Shown piece by piece: positions 17,379 to 27,277 of a DNA stretch of 64,000 nt. The position numbers and the translations under genes were made by a program. This DNA comes from GCA-2730975 sp937893275 (GTDB taxonomy: Bacteria > Verrucomicrobiota > Verrucomicrobiia > Opitutales > Seribacteraceae): NCBI GenBank assembly GCA_963968595.1, contig CAXAHJ010000010.1, forward strand, positions 5,414 to 69,413. The letters are read 5' to 3'. Below the pieces are notes generated by a model, which was not told the DNA's origin, made no database searches, and saw only the letters and a list, made by a program, of their open reading frames with translations. Each line of letters begins with the position of its first letter. Position 1 is the stretch's first letter.

Positions 17379-18743
17379 ATGCACAAAGAACTGAAAGGAA
17401 TGTTCGCATGCTTCTTGTCCCTGTCGGGTTTTATTTCTCCGGGGCAAGCCGAAGACGACAATATAAACTGGCCTTCGTTTCGCGGTATTCATGCTGCGGG
17501 AATAAGCGAAGGACCAGCCTTGCCGAAGAAGTTTGATGGACGGACGGGCGAAGGATTAACCTTCAAAGTCAAGGTCCCCGGCTTGGCCCATTCGAGCCCG
17601 ATCGTGTGGGGCGAAATGTTGTTTCTGACAACAGCAGTAAGCAGAGAAGCCGGCGCTTCCTTCAAGCCGGGTTTGTACGGTTCGGGTGAGGCGTCAAAGG
17701 ATCGAACCGTGCACGAGTGGCTGATCATGTGTTACGACAAGCGCACGGGAAAACTGCTCTGGAAAAAAACCGCGACAAAGGGACGACCTAAAGACAAACG
17801 CCATGTAAAGGCGACCTATGCCAACTCGACACCGGCAACGGACGGCAAACACGTTGTGGCTTCTTTTGGTTCCGAGGGATTGTTCGCCTACACGGTGGAG
17901 GGTGATTTCTTATGGAAGAAGAACTTTGGGCGTCTAGACGTTGGAGCCTACGACCTTCCCAGCTACGAATGGGGTTCCGCCAGTTCGCCTGTAATTCATG
18001 AAGGAAAAGTCATCGTCCAATGCGACACGCAGGGTGAATCGTTTCTCATCGCACTGAACGTCCGCACAGGGGGAACACTCTGGAAAACACCTCGGGACGA
18101 GTTGCCTTCGTGGGGCACGCCGACAGTGATGCCGGGCAAGAAGCGAACGCAGGTGGTAGCAAACGGTTCGAACTTTATCCGCGGGTATGAATTCGAAACC
18201 GGAAATGAACTTTGGAGATTGGGTGGCAGTTCGAAAATCACAGCCCCCACGCCAGTCTTCGAGGCAGGGCTCATCATAGTGACAAGTGGACGAGCTCCGG
18301 AACGCCCCATCTTCGCGATACGGGAGGAGGCTTTGGGGGACCTTACGCTGAACCCGGGCAAAACCAAGAACGAGTTCGTGGCATGGAGTCACGTTAAGCG
18401 CGGACCTTACATGCCGACGCCGCTTATTTATCGAGAAAAGGTATACCTCCTCCACAACGGCGGCATTTTCGCATGCTACGACCTGAAACGCGGAAATGAA
18501 TTAAGCCGAAGCCGAATCCCACACAAGGCATTTGGATTCAGTGGTTCACCCGTGGCGACGAACGGAAAGATTTATCTTTCAGGCGAAGATGGACTCGTAT
18601 TCGAGATGAAGGCGGGAGACGAGCCGACACTGCTTGCTGTTCATGAAATGGGCGAACCATTAATGGCTTCTCCGGCTCTTTCGGAAGGCGTGATGTACCT
18701 ACGAGGACAGAGGCATTTGTTCGCAGTGGGAAAGCATAAGTAG
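17379..18743 (+). CDS. Exported PQQ-like beta-propeller protein
   Basis: From the ATG at 17379 the 454-residue protein begins with a signal peptide ending near SPGQA (~25). The mature protein opens with NWPSFRG and carries repeated blade motifs of the PQQ-like quinoprotein fold (YDKRTGKLLWKK near 122, LNVRTGGTLWKT near 225, YEFETGNELWRLGG near 270). No dehydrogenase cofactor-binding residues are evident, so it is probably a structural or binding propeller in the periplasm rather than an alcohol dehydrogenase. It heads a same-strand run ending in the PPC gene at 25193. Confidence 0.82.
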   Translation: MHKELKGMFACFLSLSGFISPGQAEDDNINWPSFRGIHAAGISEGPALPKKFDGRTGEGLTFKVKVPGLAHSSPIVWGEMLFLTTAVSREAGASFKPGLYGSGEASKDRTVHEWLIMCYDKRTGKLLWKKTATKGRPKDKRHVKATYANSTPATDGKHVVASFGSEGLFAYTVEGDFLWKKNFGRLDVGAYDLPSYEWGSASSPVIHEGKVIVQCDTQGESFLIALNVRTGGTLWKTPRDELPSWGTPTVMPGKKRTQVVANGSNFIRGYEFETGNELWRLGGSSKITAPTPVFEAGLIIVTSGRAPERPIFAIREEALGDLTLNPGKTKNEFVAWSHVKRGPYMPTPLIYREKVYLLHNGGIFACYDLKRGNELSRSRIPHKAFGFSGSPVATNGKIYLSGEDGLVFEMKAGDEPTLLAVHEMGEPLMASPALSEGVMYLRGQRHLFAVGKHK

Positions 18744-18814
18744 AAAGCGGAAATTGCTCTTTTTTAGTGGTTCTCGATTGCGAAACAATACATTGCCGGC
18801 ATTTTCTCTCGGGA

Positions 18815-21800
18815 ATGATTAGATGGCGCCCAAAGTTTTCGCGAACTCGGATATTCGCACTGTTAGCAACGATTTCTTGTGCAGTCGTCTCGCTTCAGGG
18901 CATGGATGGATTGCGTATACTTAAGGAAAATTGCTTTCGGTGCCATGGTGAGGACAAGCGAAAGGGCGGATTGGTACTAACCTCTCGTGAATTGGCGCTC
19001 AAAGGCGGCGACGAGGGCAAGGTGATCGATCTCGAAAAACCCGAGGAAAGCCGAATTTTGAAACTTATTCTGGAAAATGCCGACCCCCATATGCCACCGA
19101 AGAAGCAATTAACGGCAAAAGAAATCCAACAAGTTACCGAGTGGCTATCCAATGGAGCAAAATGGGACGCGGAAATATTGGCGGAATTACCGGAAAGGAA
19201 AGTGGAAAAGTGGCGGGCGTTGCCGAAGGGATTGCTTCCGGTGGGAGCGTTGGCTACTTCGCCGGACGGGACGAAATTGGCGGTAGGTCGAGGCAAAGCC
19301 GTCGAACTGTTCGACTTATCGGAAAAGGATACCAACGGCTCGGGAGTATGGAAAGGACATCAAGATGAGGTACGTTCCTTGGCATGGAATCAAGACGGCA
19401 AGCTTTTGGCTTCCGGAGGATTTGGCCGAGTGCTCATTAGGGAAGTAAAAAACGGGAATCGGATTCAAAAAATTGACGACGGTTTGTCGGGCAGAATCAC
19501 AAGCCTGACTTTTGCAGGGAAGAACGGCGAATGGCTGGTTGTCGCGGACGGCGAACCTACAGTCTCGGGTCGCTTGGTGATTTTCGATACAAAGACTTGG
19601 GAGCGAACTGATACGATTCGAGCTCATGGCGATTCCATCTACGGACTTACCACTAGCCCCGATGGGAAACTATTGGCAACTGCAAGCGCGGACAAGTTGG
19701 CGAAACTGTGGGAAATTGGTTCCTGGAAGTCTAAAGGAAGCTTGGAAGGCCACACCGAGTACGTAATGGCGGCGGCTTTCTCTCCGGATGGAGAACGTAT
19801 TGCAACGGCGGGAGCGGATGCATTCATCAAGGCTTGGAAGGTGAAGACGCTCAAGGAGTTCAGCACCTTTTCCGGGAGACAAGCAAAGTTGCCCAAAACG
19901 GATTTGTTATGGAAACTGAATCCCACGAAGGAAAAGCCGGAGAAGGACGATGATTGGATAGTCACCGTGGGAGCAGATGGAACACCGAGAGTGTTCACTG
20001 ATTTGGTCGAACATGAGGGAGCGCAATCCTCGACCGGAGCCAAGGAACGGGCGTGGACGAATAACGAATTCGGGCTTACTGCAGTAGCTTTTTCGGAATC
20101 GAACAAACAAGTGATCACTGGCGACGTAAAAGGCGTGATCACCGTTTGGGATAAAAACGGAAAAAGCCTCAGGCAGGTGAAACCTGAACCAACGGACAAC
20201 AATGCGACCGCCGAAAGCGGCTTGATTAGCTTCCGCAACGACGTCTTGCCTATTCTTTCTCGTTCCGGATGCGCGGGGGGCAGTTGTCATGCAAAAGCGG
20301 GGGGGCGAAACGGTTTTCAGCTTTCGATTTTCTCTTTTGACCCCAAGAGCGACCATCGTGAAATCGTGTGGGAATCCGGAAGTCGAAGAGTAATGCCGGC
20401 GGCTCCGGAGGAAAGCCTGTTGCTTCGGAAACCGACGCAGGCAATCGATCACGAAGGCGGAAAGCGCTTCGAGAAGAACTCGGCATTCTACAAAGTTCTA
20501 CGGGACTGGATTGCGCAAGGCGCCCCCTACTCCGTCCCGGGGGAACCCGAGCTCGATCTAATCGCAGTAACTCCGCCTACGGGGCGTTACAAAAAGGGGC
20601 AGAAAGTTCGACTTAAAGTAACCGCTCGCTACTCCGACGAATCCGAACGAAGCGTCACCCACCTCGCCGAGTACCACTCGAACGACGAAGGGATGGCGGT
20701 CGTCGACGAGGATGGTGTCGTCACCTTGGGCCAACAATCGGGAGAAGGGGTGGTCATGGTTCGCTATCTGGATGAAGTGGCCATTGTACGCCTTACGATA
20801 CCCGTAGACAAACTGCTTCCCCAAAATGCATACGATGGCTTGACGGTCGGTAACGAAATCGACCGTCTCGTTTATTCAAGGCACAAGGAAATGGGTTTGC
20901 TCGTTTCCGAGATCTGCACCGACTCCGAGTTCATTCGGCGGGCATCAATCGACACGGTGGGCAAGCTGCCCAAGGGTACGGCAGTCCGCAAGTTTCTAGC
21001 CGACAAGTCTCCCGACAAACGCAAAAAACTTGTCGATTCGTTGTTAACCGATTCCGACTGGGCCGACTACTGGGCGATCAAGTTCGGGGATCTGCTTCGC
21101 CCGAACATAGAACGGGTCGGTGTCAAGCCCGTCTACCTCATGGATCGCTGGATTCGCAGGCGCTTTCGCGAAAACGTTTCCTACGACGACTTTGTTCATG
21201 AGTTGTTGACGGCCGAAGGCAGTAGCCACAAATACGGACCCATCGCGCTCTATCGCCACAAGCGAGAACCCGCCGATGCGGGAGCCTTCGTAAGTCGCAT
21301 CTTTCTAGGCGTTCGATTGGAGTGTGCGAAGTGCCACCACCACCCGAATGAAAAATGGAGCCAAGACGATTACTACCAAATGGCGGCTTTCTTTGGTTCA
21401 ATGAAAAGGAAGGGACAAGGTATTTCAGCCCCGATCTCGGGTGAACCCGAGTATTGGTGGTTCCAACCCGGTGGAGAAGTCAAGCATCCTGTGACGGGAG
21501 AGAAAATGGTGTGCAAAGCGCCGGACGGTCCGGTTGCCGAAATTCCCGAAAGCCTCGATCCACGCAAAGCCCTGCTCGACTGGATGCTGGCCCCTGAAAA
21601 CCCTTTCTTTGCCCAAGCCGCGACAAACCGCATCTGGGCGGAGTTCTTCGGTTTTGGAATCGTGCATCCGGCGGATGACTTTCGAGCCTCGAACCCTCCC
21701 TCCAACGGTCCGCTTCTGGCATGGTTGGCCAAGGATTTTATCGCTCACGATTACGATCTCAAGCACCTCATGCGACGCATACTGAATTCCCGTGTCTATC

Positions 21801-22333
21801 AGGCATCCTCAATGCCCAACCAGACAAATGCTCGAGACGAACGAAACTATGCAAGGTCTCTACGTCGTCGATATGCCGCCGAGGTCATGGCAGGAGCGGT
21901 AGCGCAAGCTACGGGGATCTCTGAACAGTTCGACGGACTTCCACCCGACGCCCGAGCAACGACAGTCTGGAACACTCGCGTGGATTCTCTCTTCCTCGAT
22001 GTTTTCGGCAGGCCCGATGCCAGTGCGGAGGCACCATGCGAACGAGACCCATCCCCCACCATTGTACACTCGCTACACCTAATGAATTCGGAAAAGCTCC
22101 AGACCCGCATTTCGCATGAGGATGGACGTGCCGCCACACTCGCCAAAAGCGATAAAAAGCCCGAAGAACTCGTGGAGGAAATTTACCTCGAGTTGTATGC
22201 TCGATTTCCGTCCGAGGAAGAACGGAAAATTGCGACAAAATCCTTTGAGGATGAAAACGCCACTAGAAAAACTGCATCCGAAGACTTAATCTGGGCCTTG
22301 ATCAACACGCCAGAATTCGTATTGAATCATTAG
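18815..22333 (+). CDS. PSCyt1-WD40-Big-DUF1549-DUF1553 giant exported protein
   Basis: The 1172-residue protein has, in order: a signal-like N-terminus (~12-29); a planctomycete-type cytochrome domain with heme motif C-F-R-C-H (Cys40, Cys43, His44) and DPHMPPK as possible distal ligand; a WD40 propeller (~150-460, e.g. GHQDEVRSLAWNQDGKLLAS, TSPDGKLLATASADKLAKLW); a second cytochrome-like segment with the CX4CH form CAGGSCH near 485; a bacterial Ig-like segment (~590-660); DUF1549 (~690-880, with ECAKCHHHPNEKW); and DUF1553 (~930-1160, with NRIWAEFFGFGIVHPADDF). The next gene starts at its stop codon and encodes the usual DUF1501 partner. The module is thought to act in the cell envelope; substrate unknown. 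Confidence 0.88.
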   Translation: MIRWRPKFSRTRIFALLATISCAVVSLQGMDGLRILKENCFRCHGEDKRKGGLVLTSRELALKGGDEGKVIDLEKPEESRILKLILENADPHMPPKKQLTAKEIQQVTEWLSNGAKWDAEILAELPERKVEKWRALPKGLLPVGALATSPDGTKLAVGRGKAVELFDLSEKDTNGSGVWKGHQDEVRSLAWNQDGKLLASGGFGRVLIREVKNGNRIQKIDDGLSGRITSLTFAGKNGEWLVVADGEPTVSGRLVIFDTKTWERTDTIRAHGDSIYGLTTSPDGKLLATASADKLAKLWEIGSWKSKGSLEGHTEYVMAAAFSPDGERIATAGADAFIKAWKVKTLKEFSTFSGRQAKLPKTDLLWKLNPTKEKPEKDDDWIVTVGADGTPRVFTDLVEHEGAQSSTGAKERAWTNNEFGLTAVAFSESNKQVITGDVKGVITVWDKNGKSLRQVKPEPTDNNATAESGLISFRNDVLPILSRSGCAGGSCHAKAGGRNGFQLSIFSFDPKSDHREIVWESGSRRVMPAAPEESLLLRKPTQAIDHEGGKRFEKNSAFYKVLRDWIAQGAPYSVPGEPELDLIAVTPPTGRYKKGQKVRLKVTARYSDESERSVTHLAEYHSNDEGMAVVDEDGVVTLGQQSGEGVVMVRYLDEVAIVRLTIPVDKLLPQNAYDGLTVGNEIDRLVYSRHKEMGLLVSEICTDSEFIRRASIDTVGKLPKGTAVRKFLADKSPDKRKKLVDSLLTDSDWADYWAIKFGDLLRPNIERVGVKPVYLMDRWIRRRFRENVSYDDFVHELLTAEGSSHKYGPIALYRHKREPADAGAFVSRIFLGVRLECAKCHHHPNEKWSQDDYYQMAAFFGSMKRKGQGISAPISGEPEYWWFQPGGEVKHPVTGEKMVCKAPDGPVAEIPESLDPRKALLDWMLAPENPFFAQAATNRIWAEFFGFGIVHPADDFRASNPPSNGPLLAWLAKDFIAHDYDLKHLMRRILNSRVYQASSMPNQTNARDERNYARSLRRRYAAEVMAGAVAQATGISEQFDGLPPDARATTVWNTRVDSLFLDVFGRPDASAEAPCERDPSPTIVHSLHLMNSEKLQTRISHEDGRAATLAKSDKKPEELVEEIYLELYARFPSEEERKIATKSFEDENATRKTASEDLIWALINTPEFVLNH

Positions 22334-22341
22334 TGAAAAAA

Positions 22342-23673
22342 ATGAGGAATTTAAAACAAAACTGCGATGGCTTGGGTCGTCGGGATTTTCTTCAAGTCGG
22401 GATGGGGGCATTGGGAGGTCTCGGCCTGACCGATATCCTTCGCCTCCGCGCGGAGGCAAAAACAGCAGGCAACGGGATAAAGGACGTTCGCTGTATTTTC
22501 GTTTGGCTCGACGGTGGCCCTAGTCATTACGAAACCTTCGACCCAAAACCTGACGCCCCTGAAGGTATCAAGGGCGAATTCGGCACCGTAAAGACCCCTG
22601 TGCCCGGTGTCCGCTTCAGCGAGCACATTCCACATTTGGCCAAGGCTTTCGACAAGTACACCGTGGTGCGCTCGATAGCCCACAAGCAAAATAATCACGG
22701 AGCGGGCAATCACTACTTGATGACCGGTCGCCCTACCCCCGTGCCGGTAGGTTGCGGCGCTTCCGTCACCTTTCACCCGTCATTCGGTTCCGTGGTGGCA
22801 AAGGAACGCGGCATTCGCGAAGGATTACCAAGTTACGTGAGCCTGCTCCGCATGTCCCGTTCGGGCGGACCTAATTTCCTCGGGGCACCCTACGCGCCAT
22901 TTGTGATCAAGGATGATCCGAATAAAGAAAATTTCAAGGTCAGGGACGTCAGCATTCCAAAGGGGATTGCCGACGTTCGTTCGGACAATCGTCGATTACT
23001 CCGCCAAAAACTCGACCGACTGGAACGAATCCAAGACAAGGCGGCCAACGACCCCGCCGTCAGCATCGACGAATTCTACCGGCAGGGCTACCAACTGGTG
23101 TACTCGAAAAAGGCTCAAGCCGCGTTCGACATTTCGAGTGAGCCTGAGAAAACTAGAGAGAAATATGGAAGCAACGACTTTGGGCAACGCCTACTCTTAG
23201 CGCGACGCCTCACCGAAGTGGGAGTGCCCTTCGTAACCGTTTACTACGGAGGTTGGGATCACCACACTAATATTTTTCCGTCCTTGAAAGATAAAGCCCT
23301 GCCCAAGCTCGACCAAGGGCTGGCGGCTCTCATGGAAGACCTGCATGATCGCGGATCCATTGAGAACACACTCGTGATTTGCCTCGGAGAATTCGGACGC
23401 ACGCCAAAGATTAATACCCGAGGAGGTCGCGACCACTGGTCTTTCGCGATGTCCGTGATGATGGGGGGAGCAGGCATTCCCGGAGGACAAATAGTTGGCG
23501 CAACCGACCTCAAGGGTTACTATGCCAACGAAAACGTTTACGCACCCGAAGATTTCGCTGCCTCCCTCTATACGAAAATGGGAATCGATCACGCACAAGT
23601 TCTCCATACGCCTGTGGGTCGCCCTATCCAACTCATAGACAAGGGACGGCTCATCAAGGAACTGTTCGCTTGA
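22342..23673 (+). CDS. DUF1501 protein with twin-arginine signal
   Basis: The 443-residue protein has a Tat-type N-terminus (GRRDFLQVGMGALGGLG) and the sulfatase-like/alkaline-phosphatase fold blocks of DUF1501: FVWLDGGPSHYETFDPKPD near residue 53, FSEHIPHLAKAFDKYTVVRS near 93, VICLGEFGRTPKIN near 350 and GGRDHWSFAMSVMMGGAGI near 367. These predict a metal-dependent phosphatase/sulfatase-type site in the periplasm. It immediately follows the DUF1549/DUF1553 gene; a GTG start at 22333 overlapping that gene's stop is an alternative. The pairing is characteristic of Planctomycetes and Verrucomicrobia. Confidence 0.9.
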   Translation: MRNLKQNCDGLGRRDFLQVGMGALGGLGLTDILRLRAEAKTAGNGIKDVRCIFVWLDGGPSHYETFDPKPDAPEGIKGEFGTVKTPVPGVRFSEHIPHLAKAFDKYTVVRSIAHKQNNHGAGNHYLMTGRPTPVPVGCGASVTFHPSFGSVVAKERGIREGLPSYVSLLRMSRSGGPNFLGAPYAPFVIKDDPNKENFKVRDVSIPKGIADVRSDNRRLLRQKLDRLERIQDKAANDPAVSIDEFYRQGYQLVYSKKAQAAFDISSEPEKTREKYGSNDFGQRLLLARRLTEVGVPFVTVYYGGWDHHTNIFPSLKDKALPKLDQGLAALMEDLHDRGSIENTLVICLGEFGRTPKINTRGGRDHWSFAMSVMMGGAGIPGGQIVGATDLKGYYANENVYAPEDFAASLYTKMGIDHAQVLHTPVGRPIQLIDKGRLIKELFA

Positions 23674-25193
23674 TGATTCGGCGTCTGCGAGCGGCTGCTC
23701 CGGCACTCCTGCTTGCACTGCTCCAACTGCCGGCAGCTCCGCCAAAGCTCGATGCACTCTTTCCCTCCGGCGGTCAACGAGGCCAAACCGTGGGAGTCGA
23801 AGCCATTGGAAGTTTCGGTACTTGGCCTCCTGAAGTGTGGACGGATCACGATGGACTAAAAATAGACGCAGAGGAAAAAAAAGGCCTACTTTCCATAAGC
23901 ATCAGCTCGGATGCCCAAATGTATCCGGCATTGATTCACTTATTCGATGCAAACGGTTCTACCAACACCCGAACCTTCGTAATTTCAAAGCTCAAGGAAG
24001 CCAACGAGTCCGAACCAAACGACAATACCGCTCAGGCACAAGAGGTCAATGCCACCGTCACGGGTATTGTCATCAATGGCATCCTAAAGAAAGGAGACTC
24101 CGACTTCTTTCGAATCGCACTTCGAAAAGGCCAAGCTGTTGTGGCCGAAACGAACGCATACTCGCTCGGTTCACTCATCGACCCATTTCTAGTCATGCGA
24201 GGTCCCGATGGTCATGAAGTCGCCTTCGCAAGCGATTCTCACAACTTGGATCCGACTTTAAACTATACGGCTAAAATCTCAGGAATTCACTATCTCCAGT
24301 TATTTGCGGTGGCTCATCCTGCGGCTACGGCCATAGGTTTCTCCGGTTCCGATTCCGCGACCTACCGAATCACCCTAACTTTGGGAGCGTTGAAGAAGAA
24401 ATCGATTCAAGCGGACCGAGGCGAAGAAAAGCTGAATGATGTCAACGGGAGCAGACGCTTCCAAGCTCCCCTAACGGTCCAAGGTGTTCTATCCGAGAAA
24501 CTCGAAGTTGATTCCTATGTATTCTCCGCAAAAAAGGGGGAACAATGGCTAGTGAGCGTGGATGCCCATCGGCTTCATCTTCCCACCGATCCCGTACTCG
24601 CAGTATATCGAACGAATGGAGCATTACTAAAGGAAGTGGACGACGTAAAGCCCACCAATGACCCCGAGTATTTGCTAAAAGTCTCGGCAGACGGCAATTA
24701 CACTTTGCGTATCCGGGACAGGTTTGGGCGAGGTGGAACAAATTTCTGTTACCGACTTAACATATCCAAACCCAAACCCGAGCTATCAGTAGTCGTGGAG
24801 AAGGAAAATATTGTTCTAGAAGCCAACGGCACGACCGAGCTAAAGCTTACACTTAATCGCAAACAAGGGCATGCTCTCCCCCTTCGCTTCGCAATCACTC
24901 CTCCTCTCCCATTGGGAGTTATTCTCGAAGACGCCAACGCTTCCGCAAAGGCAAAAACCGCCACCATCACCCTGCGAGCCTCAAAAGATGCGGAACCGGT
25001 CAATCATGCGTTTCAATTGCAAGTGTTCGCTACCGATGAGACCAACGCCACAAAACAAAGTCTCGCATCGTATTCCTTCCTCACCGCCAAATCCCGAGGC
25101 GATTATCTCGTGAACAGAACCAACCATCTTCATCTTACCGTGGTAAAGCCGGCAAAGCCCAAAAAGGAAAACGCCAAAGAGGGAGAAGAATAA
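23673..25193 (+). CDS. Exported protein with PPC (pre-peptidase C-terminal) domains
   Basis: The 506-residue protein overlaps the DUF1501 stop by one base (TGATG). It has a signal peptide (LLLALLQLPAAPP) and an N-terminal segment with LFPSGGQRGQTVGVEAIG typical of the family that accompanies PSCyt modules. Two PPC-type beta-sandwich domains follow: ~105-230 (NESEPNDNTAQAQEVNATV, DSDFFRIALRKGQAVVAET) and ~255-365 (LSEKLEVDSYVFSAKKGEQW, LRIRDRFGRGG). No protease domain is present, so it is likely an accessory, carbohydrate- or protein-binding partner of the two upstream gene products. The last ~30 residues are Lys/Glu-rich. Confidence 0.78.
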   Translation: MIRRLRAAAPALLLALLQLPAAPPKLDALFPSGGQRGQTVGVEAIGSFGTWPPEVWTDHDGLKIDAEEKKGLLSISISSDAQMYPALIHLFDANGSTNTRTFVISKLKEANESEPNDNTAQAQEVNATVTGIVINGILKKGDSDFFRIALRKGQAVVAETNAYSLGSLIDPFLVMRGPDGHEVAFASDSHNLDPTLNYTAKISGIHYLQLFAVAHPAATAIGFSGSDSATYRITLTLGALKKKSIQADRGEEKLNDVNGSRRFQAPLTVQGVLSEKLEVDSYVFSAKKGEQWLVSVDAHRLHLPTDPVLAVYRTNGALLKEVDDVKPTNDPEYLLKVSADGNYTLRIRDRFGRGGTNFCYRLNISKPKPELSVVVEKENIVLEANGTTELKLTLNRKQGHALPLRFAITPPLPLGVILEDANASAKAKTATITLRASKDAEPVNHAFQLQVFATDETNATKQSLASYSFLTAKSRGDYLVNRTNHLHLTVVKPAKPKKENAKEGEE

Positions 25194-25365
25194 AAAGACT
25201 ACTCCACCGTTCCGGGCCAGAAAGTTGATTTTTTAAAGTCTCAGGCAACCTTTTTTCGATAAGAATGCACCTAACTGAGGTGGTGGCGGAAATAGATGCT
25301 TTGGGAGAGTTCTCTTTCAGTCTCGTAATTTGCAACGAGTCATGTCATAAGAAAGGATTATTAGA

Positions 25366-25395
25366 CTTATCCATAAACATCTGCTTGTGGATAAG
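25366..25395. promoter_or_regulatory. Inverted pair of DnaA-box-like sites in the deaD leader
   Basis: CTTATCCA (25366-25373) and TGGATAAG (25388-25395) form an 8-base inverted repeat with a 14-base loop. The right arm lies in TGTGGATAA (25386-25394), the exact complement of the classical DnaA box TTATCCACA; the left arm gives the near match TTATCCATA. In RNA the same repeat could form a leader hairpin ~85 bases before the helicase ATG. Confidence 0.5.
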
Positions 25396-25480
25396 GAAAC
25401 TAGTGGATGTCTATAAAAGTGATTTTTCTAAAATCCAGGAATGGCTGTCCGCATCGTATAAAAAAGCATCAGTAGACATA

Positions 25481-27235
25481 ATGAATAACGAAGAGACAGG
25501 CAGTTCATCCGAGCAAGCCCTTGGCACTTTTTCCGACTTACCATTGTCTCCCGAGATTAGGGAAGCAATAGAGGCGATTGGCTATGAAACCCCCTCGCCG
25601 ATCCAAGCAGAGGCCATTCCCTACTTGGCAGAAGGTCGAGATTTACTTGGAGTGGCCCAAACTGGAACGGGAAAGACCGCCGCTTTCGCTCTACCGCTGT
25701 TGTCCGACCTCGACACTAAGGCCGGTGGGCCACAGATCCTGTGCCTCGCTCCGACCCGAGAATTAGCAATACAAGTTGCCGAGGCTTTCGAAACCTTCGG
25801 TCAGCGGATGAAAAACTTTCGCTCCCTCGCCATTTACGGTGGCGACGAGTACAGAAGACAGATCAAAGGATTGAGGGAGGGAGCTCACGTCGTCGTCGGC
25901 ACGCCCGGCAGGATGATGGATCACCTCCGCAAAGGGACGCTGAAAACGGATAAGATTAAGGCCCTGATACTGGATGAAGCGGACGAGATGCTCAGTATGG
26001 GATTTATTGAAGACGTCGAATGGATACTGGAACAGATGCCCGAAGAACGGCAAACAGCATTATTTTCGGCCACCATGCCCTCGCAAATCAAGAAATTGGC
26101 TGACAAGTACCTCAAAGACCCCGCAGAAATCACCATCCGAGTTAAAGCGACTACGGCATCGAACACCCGTCAACGCTTCATTCAAAGGCGAAACCCCGAG
26201 AAGACCGACACCTTGATTCGCATTCTAGAAGTGGAAGATTTTGATGCTGTTCTTGTTTTCTCTCGTACCAAAAACGCCACTTCCGAAATAGCCGAAAGCC
26301 TACAAGGTAAAGGCTACGCTGCCGAAGCGCTAAATGGCGACATGGCCCAAAACCTGAGGGAAAAGACTCTCGCCAGAGTCAAGAACGGTAAAATCGACAT
26401 ATTGGTTGCCACGGACGTCGCGGCTCGCGGTCTGGACGTCGACCGCATAAGTCATGTAATAAATTACGATGCGCCTTTCGACGTGGAATCCTACATCCAC
26501 CGAATCGGTCGCACGGGTAGAGCAGGTCGCCAAGGAGATGCCATTATCTTCATCAATGGAAGGGAAAATAGAATTCTTAAGGCAATTGAACGTACCGTGC
26601 GCTCGAAGTTGGAAAAGTATACTTTCCCCTCGACCAAGGAGCTCAACGAACGAAAAATGCAGCGTTTATTTGCTCGGCTCGATGAAACCTTGACCAAAGA
26701 CCTAAGCGACTACAAGGAAGTTTTGGAAAAATACCTCGCAGAAAAGGACGCTGATCCTCTTTCGATTGCTGCCGCCATGGCCTTCTTGGAATCCGGGAAC
26801 CAACCTTTTTATCTCAAGGCTGTTACACAACCAAAGCAGCGTGACAGGGAATGGGAAGATAGGGGTCGGGGAAATGATGGACCTAGAGGGAAATCTCGAT
26901 TTCAAAGTGAAGACCTTTCCATGCAAAGCTTTCGACTGGAAGTGGGAGAAAGCCATGGTGTAGGAAAAGGAGACATTGTGGGAGCAATTGCAAACGAAGC
27001 GGGCATCGAACCAAAACACATGGGCAAGATTCGCATGTTCGAGGAACACAGCTTCATCGAATTACCGGAGAGCATGCCCAAGGATGCTTTTCAAGCATTA
27101 AGAAAGATTTGGGTGCGCGGAAATAAACTAGACATCAGCAAGGACGAGAGTAGACCGATGGGCAAAAGGAAACCTCGCCCGTTCAAAAAATTCGGCAAGA
27201 AGAAATATTTCAAGAAATCGTCTTCTCGCGATTAG
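25481..27235 (+). CDS. deaD: ATP-dependent DEAD-box RNA helicase (DeaD/CsdA type)
   Basis: From the ATG at 25481 (584 residues) the protein has the full helicase set: Q-motif region FSDLPLSPEI, motif I AQTGTGKT near 59, PTRELA near 92, DEADEM near 165, SAT near 197, and motif VI HRIGRTGRAGR near 345. A DbpA/CsdA-type RNA-binding domain lies at ~470-550 (LEVGESHGVGKGDIVGAIAN), followed by a basic tail. Such proteins unwind structured RNA in ribosome assembly and cold adaptation. The frame is open for 72 codons upstream, but those residues are not helicase-like. The long leader with an inverted repeat may carry regulation. Confidence 0.93.
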   Translation: MNNEETGSSSEQALGTFSDLPLSPEIREAIEAIGYETPSPIQAEAIPYLAEGRDLLGVAQTGTGKTAAFALPLLSDLDTKAGGPQILCLAPTRELAIQVAEAFETFGQRMKNFRSLAIYGGDEYRRQIKGLREGAHVVVGTPGRMMDHLRKGTLKTDKIKALILDEADEMLSMGFIEDVEWILEQMPEERQTALFSATMPSQIKKLADKYLKDPAEITIRVKATTASNTRQRFIQRRNPEKTDTLIRILEVEDFDAVLVFSRTKNATSEIAESLQGKGYAAEALNGDMAQNLREKTLARVKNGKIDILVATDVAARGLDVDRISHVINYDAPFDVESYIHRIGRTGRAGRQGDAIIFINGRENRILKAIERTVRSKLEKYTFPSTKELNERKMQRLFARLDETLTKDLSDYKEVLEKYLAEKDADPLSIAAAMAFLESGNQPFYLKAVTQPKQRDREWEDRGRGNDGPRGKSRFQSEDLSMQSFRLEVGESHGVGKGDIVGAIANEAGIEPKHMGKIRMFEEHSFIELPESMPKDAFQALRKIWVRGNKLDISKDESRPMGKRKPRPFKKFGKKKYFKKSSSRD

Positions 27236-27277
27236 GCATTCTGCCCGAGGGTCTGAAAACTTCACGACCCAACGCAA

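Noticed and set aside
25366..25395. Replication origin
   Set aside because: Only two DnaA-box-like sites, no AT-rich unwinding region or dnaA/dnaN/gyr neighbours.
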